Shown here piece after piece: positions 16,807 through 25,868 of a DNA stretch of 64,000 nucleotides (position 1 is its first letter; every line of letters begins with the position of its first letter). This DNA is from JBCDKH01 sp964388485 (GTDB lineage: Bacteria; Planctomycetota; Phycisphaerae; Tepidisphaerales; Tepidisphaeraceae). The DNA lies in assembly GCA_964388485.1 (NCBI GenBank), contig CAYMAS010000014.1, positions 1 to 64,000 on the forward strand, written 5' to 3'. Under the pieces are notes generated by a model that had not been told where the DNA came from, did not search any database, and saw only the letters and a list, made by a program, of their open reading frames with translations. The position numbers and the translations under genes are program-made.

Positions 16807-16915
16807 GGAGCGGCGTCGCTTGCGACGCGTTGCACGGCGCGGTTCATAGACCCTCGCTCGGCAGAACAGAGCGGGACGTCACTCTGCAACAACGCGTCGC
16901 AAGCGACGCCGCTCC
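16807..16915. repeat. Palindromic element, family E, between tsf and yjbQ
   Basis: Arms 16807-16832 and 16890-16915 are 26-base perfect inverted copies (GGAGCGGCGTCGCTTGCGAC core) around a 57-bp spacer. It separates convergent genes. A second copy lies at 45905-45991 and a single arm at 7411-7437. Confidence 0.9.
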
Positions 16916-16925
16916 AAGGTGGTTG

Positions 16926-17362
16926 TTACTCCCCGATGATTTTGACGAGCACGCGTTTGTCGCGTCGCCCGTCGAACTCGCCGTAGAAGATCTGCTCCCA
17001 CGTCCCGAAGTCGAGCCTGCCGTCCGTGATCGCGACGACGACCTCCCGGCCCATGATCTGCCGCTTGTGGTGAGCGTCGGCATTGTCCTCGCCNNNNNNN
17101 NNNTGTGCAGGTAGCCGCCGCTGGACGGATCCGTGCCGGCATCAAAAGGTGCAAGAGCTTCGAGCCACCGCTCGTAGTCCTGCAGCAGCCCGTCTTCGGC
17201 ATCGTTGATGAAGACGCTCGATGTGATGTGCATCGAGTTGACGAGCACCAAGCCCTCCTGCACGCCGCTCTCACGAACGGCGGCTTCGACGTCTCGTGTT
17301 ATGTTGACGAAGCCGCGGCGACTTGGCACGTGGTAGCTGAGCGTCTCTCGGTGGCTCTTCAT
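16926..17362 (-). CDS. yjbQ: YjbQ/UPF0047 family protein, interrupted by an assembly gap
   Basis: The N-terminal part (17362 down to 17104) gives ETLSYHVPSRRGFVNIT, VNSMHITSSVFINDAEDGLLQDYERWLE and SSGGYLH. After the N run the correct frame resumes with GEDNADAHHKRQIMGREVVV, ITDGRLDFGTWEQIFYGEFDG and KRVLVKIIGE, typical of the YjbQ family. Its members are small trimeric proteins with a conserved His/metal site; thiamine-phosphate synthase activity has been reported for some. The frames on either side of the ten-N gap do not match, so the true gap length is not ten bases; about 141 codons plus a few missing ones fit the family. Confidence 0.9.
17094..17103. other. Assembly gap (10 N) inside yjbQ
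   Basis: A run of ten N. The coding frame is offset across it by a length not equal to ten, so the N count is a placeholder. The missing piece should encode the few residues between GGYLH and GEDNADAH of YjbQ. Confidence 0.95.
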
Positions 17363-17386
17363 GCCGACAGCTTACCGCCGGACCCG

Positions 17387-18826
17387 TCATTCGCTGGCGG
17401 GTTCCAGCTTCCAAGTCCAGCTGTAGCGGTCGCTGGCGTCTTGCAAGGTGACGGCTTCGAGTGTTGCTGAGCCGTTGTCAAGCCGCTCGTAGACGAACGT
17501 TTCGTTCGTCGCCGGGTCGGTCGGGAGCGGCAGATCGACGTCCTCGAGCGATCCGGGAAGTTCGCCGTGCTTGGCCAGATAATCGCGAAGGGCATCAACC
17601 ACGATGATGCCGGCCCGACGTCGCTCCACGGCGACTAGCGAGAGACGGCTTCGACTCACAGACGGGGCGATGATGGAAACCAGCACGCTGCCGTAGCTCG
17701 GGTCCTGGATTCGCTCCTCTAAAGCATCCGCCGCCGCAAGCGCCTCAGGCAGCGGCATGAGGGCGATCTTGAAGAGCTCTGCGTAAGCATCATCGACGCT
17801 CTGCTTGAGATATCGCGCGATCATCTCGAACTTCGGCATCGTCTCCAGGTCGACCTCCCTGTAGCCGCCATGTTCCAGCAGCCAGGGCCGAGCCTGAGCC
17901 AGAAGAAACGCCGCCGCGGCGGTGTTGGCGGCCATGCGTGCCAGCGGGCTCTGCTCATCGCCTTCCATGGCATCGATCCTGCCCATTGTCTCCACCAACT
18001 CCGCGAATCGCGAGGCATTCATCGCTTCGGGATCTGCGAGCTGCGGCATCGTCGAGGTGATCCAGACCGTCTCTGCTTGGATGAAACGAAGGAAGTCGAG
18101 GTCCAGATCGACCGCCGACATCGCCCAGTAGAGATTGGGGCGGCCTTCGACGGCGTCGGCGTTGAGGATGGTCTCCAGAGCAANNNNNNNNNNNNNNNNN
18201 NNNNNNNNNNNNNNNNNNNNNNCGCCGATGCCGGCTGCGACAAGGCCTTCGACGAGGACCGCCTCATCGTGAGCGGCAAGCTGCTCTGAAAGCCGAAGCA
18301 CGGTCGCGATGTCCGCTGCCCAGTCCTCCCACCGCCCTTCGTCTGCGGCGAGGTTGGCCCGCATGCATGCCGCGATCGCGACCACACGTGCCGGATTAAG
18401 CTGTGGAAGCACCGCGTCGAGCCCGCGGTCCCGCACGGTCGTCTGCATGCCGTTGGACGATCGACGCGCGGCCAGCGCAGCAAAATCGAGAGCGAACTTA
18501 TACTCCCCCAACACCTCCCGAAAGAGCTCATGATTCAAGTCGCCGGGCTTTTGCTCTTGGGCGACGTTGAACTTCGTTGCCAGTGACTCCTCACCCAGTC
18601 CATCGTCTGCTACGGGAAGTGAAAGCAGAGCTTGGTGATAGACGGGAGAAGCGTCGCCAGGCGTGCGTTCGTATGTGGCAATCCCTAGGGCCAGCGGGTG
18701 AAGTGCGTCCCGCGAATCGGCAAGAGCCGGGCGAAGCGCGATGACACGATCAAACTCCTCCTCAGCCAGTGAAGGAGCTGCGGCAAGGAGCGTGACGAGG
18801 AGTGCGAATGTCGGGCGAAGCATCAT
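17387..18826 (-). CDS. Secreted protein of unknown function
   Basis: About 479 residues including 13 unknown ones in an N run. The start MMLRPTFALLVTLLAAAPSLAEEEFD is a signal peptide with a likely cleavage after SLA. The mature part is mostly alpha-helical in appearance, with Ala/Leu-rich stretches (MAANTAAAAFLLAQARPWLL), without Cys pairs or recognisable catalytic motifs. The C-terminal segment VDALRDYLAKHGELPGSLEDVDLPLPTDPATNE is of the kind found in many planctomycete secreted proteins. I do not recognise the family. The 39-N gap is a multiple of three and the frame agrees on both sides. Confidence 0.7.
   Translation of the reverse strand: MMLRPTFALLVTLLAAAPSLAEEEFDRVIALRPALADSRDALHPLALGIATYERTPGDASPVYHQALLSLPVADDGLGEESLATKFNVAQEQKPGDLNHELFREVLGEYKFALDFAALAARRSSNGMQTTVRDRGLDAVLPQLNPARVVAIAACMRANLAADEGRWEDWAADIATVLRLSEQLAAHDEAVLVEGLVAAGIGXXXXXXXXXXXXXXALETILNADAVEGRPNLYWAMSAVDLDLDFLRFIQAETVWITSTMPQLADPEAMNASRFAELVETMGRIDAMEGDEQSPLARMAANTAAAAFLLAQARPWLLEHGGYREVDLETMPKFEMIARYLKQSVDDAYAELFKIALMPLPEALAAADALEERIQDPSYGSVLVSIIAPSVSRSRLSLVAVERRRAGIIVVDALRDYLAKHGELPGSLEDVDLPLPTDPATNETFVYERLDNGSATLEAVTLQDASDRYSWTWKLEPASE
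18184..18222. other. Assembly gap (39 N)
   Basis: 39 N inside the secreted protein gene. The frame is the same on both sides, so the true length is compatible with 39 or another multiple of three. Confidence 0.95.
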
Positions 18827-18919
18827 GGGGTGGTCGGGAAGAAGGTGGCAACTTGAGGTGTCCCTGTTGTGGCACAGGAATCAGTGGCACCGGACCGGTT
18901 CCTGTCATTGAAGCTCTCT

Positions 18920-19015
18920 CTCCGTCATCCCGAGCGAGCGCAGCGAGTCGAGGGACCTCGTCGTGAATTACGCGTGCGAGGCGAGGTCCCTCGGCTGCGC
19001 TCGGGATGACGGAGG
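18920..19015. repeat. Palindromic element, family F (GTCATCCCGAGC type)
   Basis: CCGTCATCCCGAGC at the left and GCTCGGGATGACGG at the right bound an imperfect palindrome with GAGGGACCTCG and CGAGGTCCCTC inside. The left arm has an extra eight bases. It lies in the 224-bp gap 18827-19050, which holds nothing else recognisable. Palindromes with these ends are common in unrelated bacterial genomes. Confidence 0.75.
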
Positions 19016-19050
19016 GAGTGACCGAGGTATGAGGTTCCTTGGAAAGCGGG

Positions 19051-19473
19051 TCATCCCGCGACGTGGCCGCTGGCGGTGAGGATTGGGCCGCGGTAGCCGG
19101 TGGTGAAGGCGGGGAGGCGATCGAGGATGGATCGGTCGGACGGCTCGAGGATCGCGGCCCGCAGGGCGAGCAGCGAGTCGGGCGGTGGCGGAGCCGAAGC
19201 CGTTGGTGTCGAAGGCGCGGCGGACTCGAACGCCGGCGGTGCCGGCTGCTGACTCACGACGGCGGGAGCATCACGGGGCACGACGAAGGTGATGCCGAGG
19301 CCGAGCAATGCCGCGGCGGCGACGGCGGCGGCGGTTCGCCAGAGACGGATCGGCGGCTGCGAGGATGCGACGCCGGCGCGACGGCCGGCTTCGTAAGCGG
19401 CGGCGAGCAGGTCGGCCGAGTCAGGCGATGCAGGCTGACGGGCGGCGGCGAGTCGTTGTTCGAGCGGATTCAT
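19051..19473 (-). CDS. Small membrane protein, putative anti-sigma factor
   Basis: 140 residues. A hydrophilic N-terminal domain of about 45 residues is followed by one transmembrane segment (RTAAAVAAAALLGLGITFVV, about 46-65), then a Pro/Ser/Ala-rich external part (PAPPAFESAAPSTPTASAP) and a short C-terminal domain. Its start overlaps the end of the ECF sigma gene by four bases (ATGA), indicating translational coupling. Sigma-then-membrane-protein order and topology suggest an anti-sigma factor, but no conserved HxxxCxxC zinc motif is present, so the role is inferred from context. Confidence 0.7.
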   Translation of the reverse strand: MNPLEQRLAAARQPASPDSADLLAAAYEAGRRAGVASSQPPIRLWRTAAAVAAAALLGLGITFVVPRDAPAVVSQQPAPPAFESAAPSTPTASAPPPPDSLLALRAAILEPSDRSILDRLPAFTTGYRGPILTASGHVAG

Positions 19474-19955
19474 GGCTGGGTTGGGTCGTGCTCGGCGAGC
19501 AGGTCGCGAAGGTCATCAAGGCCGCGGTGGTAGAGGTCGTGGGCGGTGCTGGCGGCGCAGCCGAGAAGTTCGCCGGCTTCGGTGAAGCCGACGTCGCACC
19601 AAAGCCGCAGGACGATCGCCTGCCGCGGACGCTCGTCGAGCTTCCACAAAGCTGCGGCGACTTCAGGATCGGGCGAAGCGGATCCAGAAGACGGCTGACT
19701 TGCAAAGGCTTCTCGTTGCTCACGTCGACGATCTCTGCGCAGCCCATCGAGTGCCGCGGATCGCACTGCGGCGAGCAGCCACGCCCGCGGATGCTCCGGC
19801 ATCGGCTGACCCTCGCCCAGACGTCGGGCGAGCTTGATGAAAGCTTCCTGCGTCGTGTCGTCCGCATCGCCGGGGAGGATTGACGCGTAGGAACGGCACG
19901 CCGAGACGTGATCGGCGTAGGCGGATTCGAGGAGTCGGGCGGCGTCGCGATCCAC
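19470..19955 (-). CDS. RNA polymerase sigma factor, ECF type
   Basis: 161 residues, the size of ECF factors. The sigma-2 region includes DADDTTQEAFIKLARRL and PRAWLLAAVRSAALDGLRRD; the sigma-4 helix-turn-helix is LDERPRQAIVLRLWCDVGFTEAGELLGCAASTAHD in overlapping pieces. It would direct polymerase to a small regulon, probably under control of the coupled membrane protein downstream. The ATG lies 30 bp after the rarA stop, so it may be co-transcribed with rarA. Confidence 0.88.
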   Translation of the reverse strand: MDRDAARLLESAYADHVSACRSYASILPGDADDTTQEAFIKLARRLGEGQPMPEHPRAWLLAAVRSAALDGLRRDRRREQREAFASQPSSGSASPDPEVAAALWKLDERPRQAIVLRLWCDVGFTEAGELLGCAASTAHDLYHRGLDDLRDLLAEHDPTQP

Positions 19956-19985
19956 ATCTGCCTCAAGGACGCCGCCGAACCGGCT

Positions 19986-21263
19986 TCATTCGGTGGCGTC
20001 GGGATTTTCCCGCAACGCCGCCTCTTCGCCGCTGTTGGCCGGTTCGTAGTAGATCGCCTCGACGCCGAAGTAGTCGGCTTCCTCATCGTCCGCTGCGGCG
20101 GGACCGTGGCCGAGGCGTTGGGAGCCGGCATAGTGAGCGTCGCGAAGCTTGCGTGGGACGGGCAGTGACGCCTCTTCGTGCACGTCGGTGGTCGCATGGC
20201 CGATGGCGGTGGTGGAGGCTCGACTCTTCGGGGCGGAGGCCAAGAAGATCGCGGTCTGGGCCAGGGTCAGCTTGCCCTCGGGCATGCCGAGGCGGGCCAC
20301 CAGATCCCAGGCGGCTGAGGTCACCATGATCGCCCGCGGGTCGGCGTTGCCGACGTCTTCGCTGGCGAAGATCGCCATGCGGCGGGCGATGAAGCGTGGG
20401 TCTTCGCCGGCTTCGAGCATGCGGGCGAGCCAGTAGAGCGCGGCGTCGGCATCGCTGGCACGCATCGACTTGATGAAGGCCGACGCGTGGTCGTAGTGCT
20501 GGTCGCCGAGCTTGTCGTAGCGGAGGGCCTTCCGCTGGATCGACTGCTCGGCGACGCCTAGGTCGACGACGATCCTGCCGGCTTGTTCCTTTTCCGTCAG
20601 CACAGCGATCTCCAGCGCCGCCAACGCCCGGCGGGCGTCGCCGTCACTGGTCTTGATCCAGTGGGCGATGGCCTCGTCTGTCATTTGAACCGTCTTACTG
20701 GGAAACGCCCGCTCGTCGTCGATGGCAGACCGCAACAGGTTGGCAATGTCCGCCTCGCCCAGCGGCTCGAACTGGAAGATCTGGCTCCGACTGACGAGCG
20801 CTGAGTTGACGCTGAAGAAGGGATTCTCCGTCGTGGCACCGATCAGCACGACGATGCCGTCCTCGACGTCACCGAGCAGGACATCTTGCTGGGCCTTGTT
20901 GAAGCGGTGGATCTCGTCGAGAAAGAGCAGCGTCCGGCTGCCGCCTTGCTCGAGACGTTCGCGAGCTTCATCGAGAATGCCGCGGACCTCCTTGACGCTG
21001 GACGAGGCAGCGTTGAGGGTGCGGAAGGTGCTGGCCGTCTCGTCGGCGATGATGCGGCCGAGGGTGGTCTTGCCGGTGCCGGGCGGGCCGTAGAAGAGGA
21101 CGCTGCCGAGCCGGTCGGCCTCGATGAGGCGTAGCAGGAGCATGCCCTCGCCGAGCAGATGTCGCTGGCCGACGAACTCGTTCAGGTTTCGCGGCCTGAC
21201 GCGTGCCGCCAGCGGCATGGCCCGCCGGACGTTGTCTGCGCGTTGTTCGGCGAAGAGGTCCAC
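19986..21263 (-). CDS. rarA: Replication-associated recombination protein A (RarA/MgsA AAA+ ATPase)
   Basis: 425 residues. Start MDLFAEQRADNVRRAMPLAARVRPRNLNEFVGQ in family style; Walker A GPPGTGKTT at 59-67; Walker B LLFLDEIHRFNKAQQD near 112; sensor 1 GATTENPFFSVN; and a C-terminal clamp-loader-like domain with FIARRMAIFASEDVGNADP. RarA acts at stalled replication forks with SSB. The C-terminus is slightly extended and acidic. It is divergent from the MBL-fold nuclease gene, the two starts being about 40 bp apart. Confidence 0.95.
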   Translation of the reverse strand: MDLFAEQRADNVRRAMPLAARVRPRNLNEFVGQRHLLGEGMLLLRLIEADRLGSVLFYGPPGTGKTTLGRIIADETASTFRTLNAASSSVKEVRGILDEARERLEQGGSRTLLFLDEIHRFNKAQQDVLLGDVEDGIVVLIGATTENPFFSVNSALVSRSQIFQFEPLGEADIANLLRSAIDDERAFPSKTVQMTDEAIAHWIKTSDGDARRALAALEIAVLTEKEQAGRIVVDLGVAEQSIQRKALRYDKLGDQHYDHASAFIKSMRASDADAALYWLARMLEAGEDPRFIARRMAIFASEDVGNADPRAIMVTSAAWDLVARLGMPEGKLTLAQTAIFLASAPKSRASTTAIGHATTDVHEEASLPVPRKLRDAHYAGSQRLGHGPAAADDEEADYFGVEAIYYEPANSGEEAALRENPDATE

Positions 21264-21302
21264 AAGGCGATCCTACGGCCACCCGAACGCGTACCGTACC
21301 GC

Positions 21303-22379
21303 GTGCCGAGGGTCGCTGACTTGTTCGAGTGGTCCGACGGCCTGAAACTCGCCGGGCTGCCGTGGCACCTTGATTCGCGGCAGCCGCGGTCGCACTGCAT
21401 CGTCAGCCACGCTCACGCCGACCACCTGCCCTACGGCGACCGCAACGACCCGCCAAACCCGGCGAAGATCCACGGCAAGGTAATCTGCACTCCCGAAACC
21501 GCAGCCATCGGCACCTACCGCGGCGGCCTTGGCGGTACGCTCATCGTCAAGAACTACGGAGAAGTCGAAGAGATTTCGAACGTCGTTACCTGCAAGCTCC
21601 TACCTGCCGGCCACGTGCTCGGCAGCGCGATGCCGCTCGTCACCACGCCCCGCGGCAGCCTGCTCTACACGGGCGATTACAAGCTGCGACACAGCCGGAC
21701 GGTCCCGCACGCCGAGCCCGAACATGCAGACGTGCTGGTCATGGAGAGCACGTACGGCAGCCCCTACTTCCGCTTTCCACCGGCAGAGGACGTCCAGCGA
21801 TGGCTCGTGGAGCTCGTCGCCGCGGCGATGAAGGAGGGCAAGCAACCGGTCGTCCACGGCTACTCGCTCGGCAAGAGTCAGGAAAACATCCGCCTGCTTA
21901 CCGACGCGGGCTTCAACGTCTCGATGCACGGAGCGATCTGGCGGATCAGCCAGTTCTACCGCGACTTCGGCGTCCACCTCGGCCGGGACGACCAGCTCCG
22001 GCAATACAAGAAGGTCGACTTTAGCGGCGACAGGCAGCTGGATCTGGAGGAGCGGGGCGTGCTGGTCTGTCCGCCACGCGATGCCCGCGGGCCGGTGACG
22101 GCGCAATTCGGAGAGAAGGTCTGCCGAATCATGATGAGCGGCTGGGCGTTGTCGAAGAACGCGAAGTTCCGCTACGGCGTCGAGCACGCCTTGCCGCTGA
22201 GTGACCATGCAGATTTTGACGAGTTGATCGAGACGATCGAGATCGTCCGGCCCAAGCACGTCCTGAGCCACCACGGTTTCGCGGAGTTCCCGGACCACCT
22301 GCACAAGCTCGGGCTGCCGCAAAAGCTCGGTTTCGAGGTGCGGCTCGCAAAGCCGCCGGCGCAGATGGAACTGTTTTGA
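21303..22379 (+). CDS. MBL-fold exonuclease/RNA-processing family protein
   Basis: 358 residues from a GTG at 21303. The frame is open further upstream but would overlap rarA and lacks similarity there. The metal motif is H36-A-H-A-D-H (SHAHADHLPYG), followed by LLPAGHVLGSAM, LLYTGDYKLR and VMESTYGSP, with SDHADFDEL and LSHHGFAEFPDHL at the C-terminus. This is the beta-CASP-like/ligase-associated exonuclease branch of the metallo-beta-lactamase fold, which hydrolyses nucleic acids using two Zn ions. In other bacteria the branch lies next to an ATP-dependent ligase and a helicase; no such genes are adjacent here. Confidence 0.85.
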   Translation: MPRVADLFEWSDGLKLAGLPWHLDSRQPRSHCIVSHAHADHLPYGDRNDPPNPAKIHGKVICTPETAAIGTYRGGLGGTLIVKNYGEVEEISNVVTCKLLPAGHVLGSAMPLVTTPRGSLLYTGDYKLRHSRTVPHAEPEHADVLVMESTYGSPYFRFPPAEDVQRWLVELVAAAMKEGKQPVVHGYSLGKSQENIRLLTDAGFNVSMHGAIWRISQFYRDFGVHLGRDDQLRQYKKVDFSGDRQLDLEERGVLVCPPRDARGPVTAQFGEKVCRIMMSGWALSKNAKFRYGVEHALPLSDHADFDELIETIEIVRPKHVLSHHGFAEFPDHLHKLGLPQKLGFEVRLAKPPAQMELF

Positions 22380-22404
22380 GCTAGAGCGTCACTAGCGTCA
22401 CCGC

Positions 22405-23199
22405 GTGAAGATCATTCGCTTCGAGCACGAGGGGCAGGCCGCCGCAGGCGTCGATCACGGTGATGACTACGAGGTAGTGCGAGACGCTTTGGATCCGACG
22501 CCGACTGGCTTGAGTGTTCCGCGACCCGTCACATTGCTGCCGCCGATCGTGCCGACGGATATCCTGTGCATCGGCCTCAACTACCGCGAACATGCCGCCG
22601 AAACGGATTCGACGGTGCCGGAGCATCCGATGCTCTTCATCAAGAGCTCCAACGCGTTGGCCGGGCCGGAAGCGACCGTGATCCTGCCGCAGAACAGCGA
22701 CAGGGTCGATTATGAAGCGGAGTTGGCGGTTGTGATCGGCCGGGACGCGAAGGACGTCGCCGAGGCGGACGCGGCCGAATACGTCGCCGGCTACACCATC
22801 GCCAACGATATCTCCGCTCGTGACTGGCAGAAGGATCAACGCCTCAACGGCGGCCAATTCGCCCGCGGCAAGAGCTTTGACGGCTTCTGCCCGCTCGGCC
22901 CGCACCTCGTGACCCCGGACGACGTGGGCGATCCGAACAACCTCGACATCTCGCTGACGCTCAACGGCGAGACCATGCAGTCGTCGAACACGAGCGACAT
23001 GATCTTCAGCGTGCCTCAGATCATCGCGTCGCTCAGCCACACGATGACAATCCGCCGCGGCAGCGTGATCCTCACCGGCACGCCCAGCGGCGTCGGTGCG
23101 GCACGGAGGCCGCCGGTCTTCTTAAAGCCGGGCGACGAAACGGTGGTCGAGATCGAGAAACTCGGCCGGCTCGTTACGCAGTTTGCCGCGGCTTCTTGA
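22405..23199 (+). CDS. Fumarylacetoacetate hydrolase family protein
   Basis: 264 residues with a GTG start. Signature stretches: DILCIGLNYREHAAE, PMLFIKSSNAL, YEAELAVVIGRDAKDV (Glu residues and a later Asp bind Mg2+), GYTIANDISARDWQ, FARGKSFDGFCPLGP and ILTGTPSGVG. The family cleaves C-C bonds in acylpyruvates or decarboxylates related keto acids. The substrate cannot be read; the ureidoglycolate lyase-like and acylpyruvase branches are alternatives. The 3' end overlaps the convergent DUF2062 gene by 26 bp. Confidence 0.9.
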   Translation: MKIIRFEHEGQAAAGVDHGDDYEVVRDALDPTPTGLSVPRPVTLLPPIVPTDILCIGLNYREHAAETDSTVPEHPMLFIKSSNALAGPEATVILPQNSDRVDYEAELAVVIGRDAKDVAEADAAEYVAGYTIANDISARDWQKDQRLNGGQFARGKSFDGFCPLGPHLVTPDDVGDPNNLDISLTLNGETMQSSNTSDMIFSVPQIIASLSHTMTIRRGSVILTGTPSGVGAARRPPVFLKPGDETVVEIEKLGRLVTQFAAAS

Positions 23200-23818
23200 C
23201 GGATAGCTGGCCCAACCGTGAGAGGGCACCGAAGCCGCGGGATACCGGCTTGGGATGCCTCGGCCACCGCTGGTGATGCCGGGCCCGCCATCGTCTACCG
23301 ACGTGCCAACGCCACAGCACACTCACCCCGAGGTAGGTCAATGATCCGGAAAAGGCTCCAATGATGAGGCCGCCCACGTACATCGGGTAGAGCGACGGCA
23401 GGTTGTCGATCAGGAAGCGACCTGTGACGAAGAGCCCGTCGATGATGCCGGCGCTCATCGCTTCGTCGATCAACGTCTTGAATCCATCGACGCGTTTCGC
23501 CGGTGTCAGAGGCAGGCCGACTTCGTAGGCGAGCCAGAAGCAAGGCACCCACGTCAGCGGGTTGCTGACCCACGTGAAGGCCATCGCGATCGGCGCATTG
23601 CCCTTGCCGACTAGTGCCGAGATAACGGCACCGATCGTCTGCACAGGCAGGCAGATCCACGCCCAGAAGACGCCGCTCGCGGCTCCAAGTGCTGCCGAGT
23701 GGCGGTTGACGTGCCACAGCCGCGGGTGCATGACGATCGAGCCGAAGATGCGCAGCATCGGGTTGGCGCTGACCTCCTGTCGAGCGGGCATGAGCTTGCG
23801 AAACATCCTGCGTGCCAT
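23174..23818 (-). CDS. DUF2062 family membrane protein
   Basis: 214 residues. The central part has the DUF2062 pattern: HSAALGAASGVFWAWICLPVQT, PIAMAFTWVSNPLTWVPCFWLAYEVG, then a long loop and a further hydrophobic segment (YPMYVGGLIIGAFSGSLTYLGVSVL). Three or four membrane-spanning segments are likely, with a basic C-terminal tail. The function of the family is unknown. It is convergent with the FAH-family gene. Confidence 0.85.
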   Translation of the reverse strand: MARRMFRKLMPARQEVSANPMLRIFGSIVMHPRLWHVNRHSAALGAASGVFWAWICLPVQTIGAVISALVGKGNAPIAMAFTWVSNPLTWVPCFWLAYEVGLPLTPAKRVDGFKTLIDEAMSAGIIDGLFVTGRFLIDNLPSLYPMYVGGLIIGAFSGSLTYLGVSVLWRWHVGRRWRARHHQRWPRHPKPVSRGFGALSRLGQLSVKKPRQTA

Positions 23819-23930
23819 GGCGTTTTTCGATCCCTCGGGCGATCAGGCGGAACCCATGAGTCGCATCGGCGACCGGGCGCGGGACCTTATGCGGCCGACC
23901 ATGAGGATCACACTTGTCGGACTTCGAGGA

Positions 23931-24878
23931 TTAAACTTGTCGGACTTCCACATCCCGAAGAAGCTCCTGGGCTTTGGCAGGATCGATGTGAGCCGCGTGC
24001 GGCGAGAGCGTGTTGGCGGCTCCGCACGCACTGGCGAATCGACTGGCTTCCCGCACCGAAGCTCCGTCGCTCATGCCTGCGGCTAACCCTGCTGCAAAAG
24101 CATCCCCACTACCGACTGCGCTAACCGACTTTACCTGCGGGGTGCTGACCTCCCAGAACCGGTCATCGCCCGTCCCGCAGCCGCAGAGACTCGCCCCAAA
24201 ACGGCCACGCGTGCAAACGATGTGCTCTGCCCCGCGTTTGGACAGTTCGTGCATCGCGTCTCGCAAAGCCGCTCGCGAATCCACCGGCCGGCCGACGGTG
24301 TTGGCCAGCTCCCGTCGATTCGGCTTCACGACCGTCGGCCTCGCCTTCAATGCCGCCTCCAACGCGCCGCGACGGCCGTCGACGATGGTCGGCACGTCAC
24401 GCTCTCGCGCCGCTTCGACGCACTCCTGATAGAGCGTTTCGCGAAGACCGGTAGCAATTTTACCGGAAAACACTGCCACGCGAGCGTCCTGAAGGGCTTC
24501 GACGAATGTCGCCAGGAGGCGATCCGCGGTATCTGCAGGAAGGGCCTCCGGTTCCTGCACGAACTCCGTCGCCTCGCCGCGGGTTCGATCAACGGCACTG
24601 ACGCAGAGGCGGGTTTCTGCGTCTGTGTCCACCCTGTGCAGCTCGATCGGCAACGCGGTGATGCCCTTGACGAAGGCCTGTCCCCGTTCGCCGCCGACGA
24701 GCGTCACGAGCCGGACCGGCCGCTTGAGCGTCGCCAGGACGCGAGCGACATTGGTCGCCTTGCCGCTGGCGAAGTCGTGAACTTGATCGGTTCGGTGCAC
24801 CTCGCCGTGGTCGAGCGGGCCAGTAAATTCCATTGTGCGTTGCAGTGCAGGTGATGTGCCGAAGCAGACGATCATCAC
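23931..24878 (-). CDS. PfkB-family sugar kinase (1-phosphofructokinase-like)
   Basis: 315 residues. N-terminal ALQRTMEF and ASGKATNVARVLATL (substrate-binding GKxxNxA motif), central VVKPNRRELANTVG, and the C-terminal PfkB signature in the form SAVGSGDAFAAGLAAG, in which Asp is the catalytic base and GSGD replaces the usual GAGD. The layout resembles FruK/LacC-type kinases that phosphorylate fructose-1-phosphate or tagatose-6-phosphate. The actual substrate is uncertain because no PTS or sugar operon is adjacent. The gene is divergent from the methyltransferase gene. Confidence 0.88.
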   Translation of the reverse strand: MMIVCFGTSPALQRTMEFTGPLDHGEVHRTDQVHDFASGKATNVARVLATLKRPVRLVTLVGGERGQAFVKGITALPIELHRVDTDAETRLCVSAVDRTRGEATEFVQEPEALPADTADRLLATFVEALQDARVAVFSGKIATGLRETLYQECVEAARERDVPTIVDGRRGALEAALKARPTVVKPNRRELANTVGRPVDSRAALRDAMHELSKRGAEHIVCTRGRFGASLCGCGTGDDRFWEVSTPQVKSVSAVGSGDAFAAGLAAGMSDGASVREASRFASACGAANTLSPHAAHIDPAKAQELLRDVEVRQV

Positions 24879-24975
24879 CGAAGGCTAACGTGACGACCGC
24901 GGCGGTTCTAGCGGAGGCCGAGGCGTCGACTACCCGACGTACCGCAGACACGGGACCAGTCCCTACGCTGCCGAC

Positions 24976-25827
24976 GTGCCAGAGGAAGTCGCCGCCGATC
25001 AGCTGGAGCAGGTGCAGCGGACATGCCCCATCTGCGATCGCGACAACCAGGACCAGCCGCCGCACAAGCTGTCCCGTGGCGGCTGGCAGCTCAAGTGCTG
25101 TGAGCAGTGCTCGATGGTCTATCTCGAGAATGCGCCGTCCGACGAGTCCCTCGAAAGCGACCACGCGTGGGAGAAGTCGATTCAGGATGAGCGGAACCGC
25201 CGTCGAGAGCACCGCGAGGTGCATTACGCCGTCAGCGACACGGTCAAATCGCTCAAGCGGATGGCCCGCGGCAAAGGCGTCCGCGTCAAAGAACGTGGCT
25301 TCATCACGAAGCACGTGCCAAGCGGCAACGTCCTCGACTTGGGGTGCGGCGACGGACGGACGGTGCTGCACCTCGAAGACCGTTACATCCCGTTCGGCAT
25401 CGAGATCAGCGACGGCCTTGCTGCTGATGCTGCCGCGGGAATGGAGCCGCGTGGGGGTCGAGTCATCAGAGCCCCCTCGTTCGAAGGTCTGGCATCCTTC
25501 GGCGACGACTTCTTCGACGGGGCGATGCTGCGGGCGTACCTGGAGCACGAGACGCGCCCGATGCCCGTCATGAAACGACTGCTGACGAAGCTCAAGCCTG
25601 GGGGTCGGATCATCATCAAGGTGCCGAACTTCGCGAGCCTCAATCGCGTGGTCAAGCGGGCCGGCTGGTGCGGTCTGCGGTTCCCGGACCATGTGAATTA
25701 CTTCACGCCGCGGACGCTTCGGCGGCTCGTCGAGACGGCCGGCTTCGAGGTGGCTGACTTCGGTCTCCTCCTCCGGCAGCCGACAAGCGACAACATGTGG
25801 CTCGTCGCAGAGCGACCAACGCGCTGA
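24976..25827 (+). CDS. Class I SAM-dependent methyltransferase with N-terminal zinc ribbon
   Basis: 283 residues with a GTG start. An N-terminal CPIC...CCEQC zinc ribbon (about 17-50) is followed by the SAM-binding motif VLDLGCGDGRTVLHLE (about 120-135) and a C-terminal KLKPGGRIIIKVPNF and HVNYFTPRTLRRLVETAGF, the arrangement of methyltransferases acting on sugars or small molecules in cell-surface polysaccharide pathways. The substrate is not evident. Confidence 0.88.
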   Translation: MPEEVAADQLEQVQRTCPICDRDNQDQPPHKLSRGGWQLKCCEQCSMVYLENAPSDESLESDHAWEKSIQDERNRRREHREVHYAVSDTVKSLKRMARGKGVRVKERGFITKHVPSGNVLDLGCGDGRTVLHLEDRYIPFGIEISDGLAADAAAGMEPRGGRVIRAPSFEGLASFGDDFFDGAMLRAYLEHETRPMPVMKRLLTKLKPGGRIIIKVPNFASLNRVVKRAGWCGLRFPDHVNYFTPRTLRRLVETAGFEVADFGLLLRQPTSDNMWLVAERPTR

Positions 25828-25868
25828 CAGACGTCGGCATCCATCCAGAAGTTGCCGTAACGTTCTAC

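Noticed and set aside
17094..17103. Frameshift mutation in yjbQ
   Set aside because: The shift coincides with a ten-N placeholder gap; it reflects unknown gap length.
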